Origin: Bradyrhizobium sp. YR681
GTDB taxonomy: Bacteria; Pseudomonadota; Alphaproteobacteria; Rhizobiales; Xanthobacteraceae
DNA: 57,170 nucleotides
Direction of reading: 5' to 3'
NCBI RefSeq assembly: GCF_000282615.1
Contig: NZ_AKIY01000331.1
Coordinates: 1 to 57,170, forward strand
The position numbers and the translations under genes are program-made. Positions within the stretch are counted from its first letter, which is position 1; each line of letters opens with the position of its first letter. Shown here one piece after another: positions 55,833-57,170 of this stretch. The notes beneath the pieces are model-generated. The model made no database searches. It was not told where the DNA came from and saw only the letters and a list, made by a program, of their open reading frames with translations.

Positions 55833-55855
55833 GCTTCTCGAGATGTGCTGAACTG

Positions 55856-55889
55856 AAATCGTCCCGGCCCCGCCGGGACGATTTTTTTT
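55856..55889 (+). terminator. rho-independent terminator
   Basis: A 13-bp perfect stem (AAATCGTCCCGGC and complement) with a 3-nt loop and an 8-base T-run at 55882-55889, starting 24 bp after the DUF4167 stop. The A-run side serves weakly for the convergent methyltransferase, whose stop codon lies at 55888-55890. Confidence 0.92.
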
Positions 55890-56631
55890 AGCTGCGCGTC
55901 ACCGTCGTCGAGGACGGCACCAGCACCGGCTTCAGCGAGGGAATCAGCCGCGCCCGCTCGCGCTTGGCGGGAATCGCCCGATAGACCTGCTTGGTGGCTT
56001 CCACGATGTGCACACCGGCAAAGGGCAGCGACAGTGCCGCGCCGGCACGCTCCCACATCTGCGCCGATTTCAACACCCAGCGGCCCGAATAGGGCGGCAT
56101 GAACAGCGCCTCGCCCCACGCGGTCGGCGTGAACCAGGTCTGACGCAACAGGTCCGTGATCTGCGAGCGCGAATAGGGCCGGCCGTGACCGAACGGCGTG
56201 CTGTCGGTACGGGTCCACACCCCGCGCCGGTTCGGGATCACCGCGATGACACGGCCGGAGGGTGACAGCACGCGCCACACCTCGCGCAGCAGTGCTGCCG
56301 GATCGTCCGACATCTCCAGCGCATGGACCAGCAGGATGCGGTCGACCGCGGCGTCGGGCAGCGGCAGCGAGAATTCGTCGACCAGGGAAGCCAGGGCCGG
56401 CCGCCCTGTCGGCCATTTCAGCACGCCCTGGGCGGCCGGCATGAAAGCGATACAGCGCTCCGCGTCCTCACGGAACAACCCCAGATAGGGCGTGGGATAA
56501 CCTATGCCGAGCACGCGCTGGCCTTCGGCGCCCGGCCAGCGCTCCCTGATGCCGCGATTGATCATTTGCCGCGCCACGATCCCGAGGCGACGGGAATAGA
56601 ATTCGCGAAGATCGACGACGTCGATGGTCAT
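55888..56631 (-). CDS. class I SAM-dependent methyltransferase-like protein
   Basis: A 247-residue protein with N-terminal DVVDLREFYSRRLGIVARQM and a modified motif I (VLGIGYPTPYLGLF, lacking the GxGxG loop). Later motifs are normal: DRILLVHALEMSDDPAALLR and LSPSGRVIAVIPNRRGVW. This pattern is the alphaproteobacterial methyltransferase divergent from gloB. Substrate unknown. Confidence 0.85.
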   Translation of the reverse strand: MTIDVVDLREFYSRRLGIVARQMINRGIRERWPGAEGQRVLGIGYPTPYLGLFREDAERCIAFMPAAQGVLKWPTGRPALASLVDEFSLPLPDAAVDRILLVHALEMSDDPAALLREVWRVLSPSGRVIAVIPNRRGVWTRTDSTPFGHGRPYSRSQITDLLRQTWFTPTAWGEALFMPPYSGRWVLKSAQMWERAGAALSLPFAGVHIVEATKQVYRAIPAKRERARLIPSLKPVLVPSSTTVTRS

Positions 56632-56739
56632 GACGGCAATGTAACATGCACAAGGCGGCCGCTGCGCGCCGAATATTGCATTGCCTGCGCAACGTTAACG
56701 CCATATTTGTCTGGCGGGGCTGAGCGCGATGGAGATGTC

Positions 56740-57170
56740 ATGGCCGCCGAAATTCGTACTTTCAGCTGTTTAAACGACAATTTCGGTTACCTGATCCACG
56801 ATGTGGAAACCAAGGCGACCGCGTCGATCGACGCGCCGGAGGCCGGCCCGATCCTGAAAGCGCTGGAGCGCGAGGGCTGGCAGCTCACCGACATCCTGAT
56901 CACGCATCATCACGGCGATCATGTCGGCGGGGTCGCCGAACTCAAGCAGAAATTCAATTGCCGCGTCGTCGCGCCGCATGACAAGACGACGAAGATCGCC
57001 AATGTCGACCTGCGCGTCGCCAATGCCGACGTGGTCAAGATCGGCAATTTGCTGGCGCGCGTGCTCGAAACGCCCGGCCATACGCTCGACCACATCTCCT
57101 ACGTGTTCGACACCGAGAAGACGCTGTTCGCAGCCGACACGCTGTTCTCGATCGGCTGCGGCCGCGTCTT
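56740..57170 (+). CDS. gloB: hydroxyacylglutathione hydrolase (glyoxalase II), N-terminal part (partial)
   Basis: Starts at ATG 56740 with GGAG 5 nt upstream and runs off the window; 143 residues visible of about 255. MAAEIRTFSCLNDNFGYLIH is the family N-terminus, and the metallo-beta-lactamase motif is His56-x-His58-x-Asp60-His61 (THHHGDH), with the next ligands His (ETPGHTLDH) and Asp (FAADTLFSIGCGR). It hydrolyses S-D-lactoylglutathione to lactate and glutathione. Confidence 0.95.
   Translation, partial: MAAEIRTFSCLNDNFGYLIHDVETKATASIDAPEAGPILKALEREGWQLTDILITHHHGDHVGGVAELKQKFNCRVVAPHDKTTKIANVDLRVANADVVKIGNLLARVLETPGHTLDHISYVFDTEKTLFAADTLFSIGCGRV

Overview
The window is about 57 kb of GC-rich chromosomal DNA from an alphaproteobacterium, most probably Bradyrhizobium or a close relative. 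This placement is an inference from gene content and neighbourhoods (cobS/cobT, secA-PPIase-argJ-mutT, lysC-ptsP-prfA-prmC-DUF4167), from the many branched-chain-amino-acid-type ABC transporter parts, and from abundant short palindromic intergenic repeats. Most of the window is housekeeping chromosome with a few accessory blocks. I see no rRNA, tRNA, CRISPR array, insertion sequence or prophage.

Layout. 1-7.3 kb: the 3' end of an HPPD-like dioxygenase, an orphan ABC substrate-binding protein, a type II NADH dehydrogenase-like flavoprotein, an Old Yellow Enzyme, a Bug/TctC-type binding protein and a Tat-exported phytase-like esterase. 7.3-10.6 kb: cobS-GNAT-cobT, the late aerobic cobaltochelatase genes. 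10.9-16.7 kb: a DedA membrane protein; a TetR regulator divergent from a DUF4267-DoxX pair with two tandem palindromic operators; two divergent citrate-synthase homologues, one carrying an N-terminal DNA-binding domain, separated by palindromic operator-like DNA; then a DnaJ-domain protein divergent from bolA. 16.8-24.5 kb: corC-like, aroB, aroK, a 48-residue membrane protein, xerD, accA and an L,D-transpeptidase lipoprotein. 24.6-26.2 kb: a small accessory patch with a DUF3883 PD-(D/E)XK-like protein and an AbrB/PIN toxin-antitoxin pair with its own operator-bearing promoter.

26.4-34.5 kb is the most distinctive block. A minus-strand operon runs amidase, permease, binding protein, permease, ATPase, ATPase. 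The amidase is of the nitrile-hydratase-associated (Rhodococcus) kind. Upstream lie a signal-less AmiC-like binding protein and a divergent MarR regulator. This looks like a self-contained amide uptake, hydrolysis and sensing system. Palindromic candidate operators are visible in the amidase promoter and between the amiC-like gene and marR, where the two opposed -35 hexamers together make one perfect palindrome.

34.8-57 kb: secA, a periplasmic PPIase, argJ, an orphan TadG/VWA protein, mutT, a methyltransferase, a NIPSNAP protein, comF, then translationally coupled grxC-nitrilase-DUF1178, an EamA exporter, ubiG, a PH-domain protein, lysC, ptsP, prfA, prmC, DUF4167, a methyltransferase and the start of gloB. 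Two long gaps, in front of ptsP and in front of the DUF4167 gene, contain several strong hairpins and no convincing gene.

Start sites were moved from the longest possible frame where a ribosome-binding site, family length or overlap with a neighbour argued for it. All functional names rest on recognised motifs and family memory, because no database search was possible.
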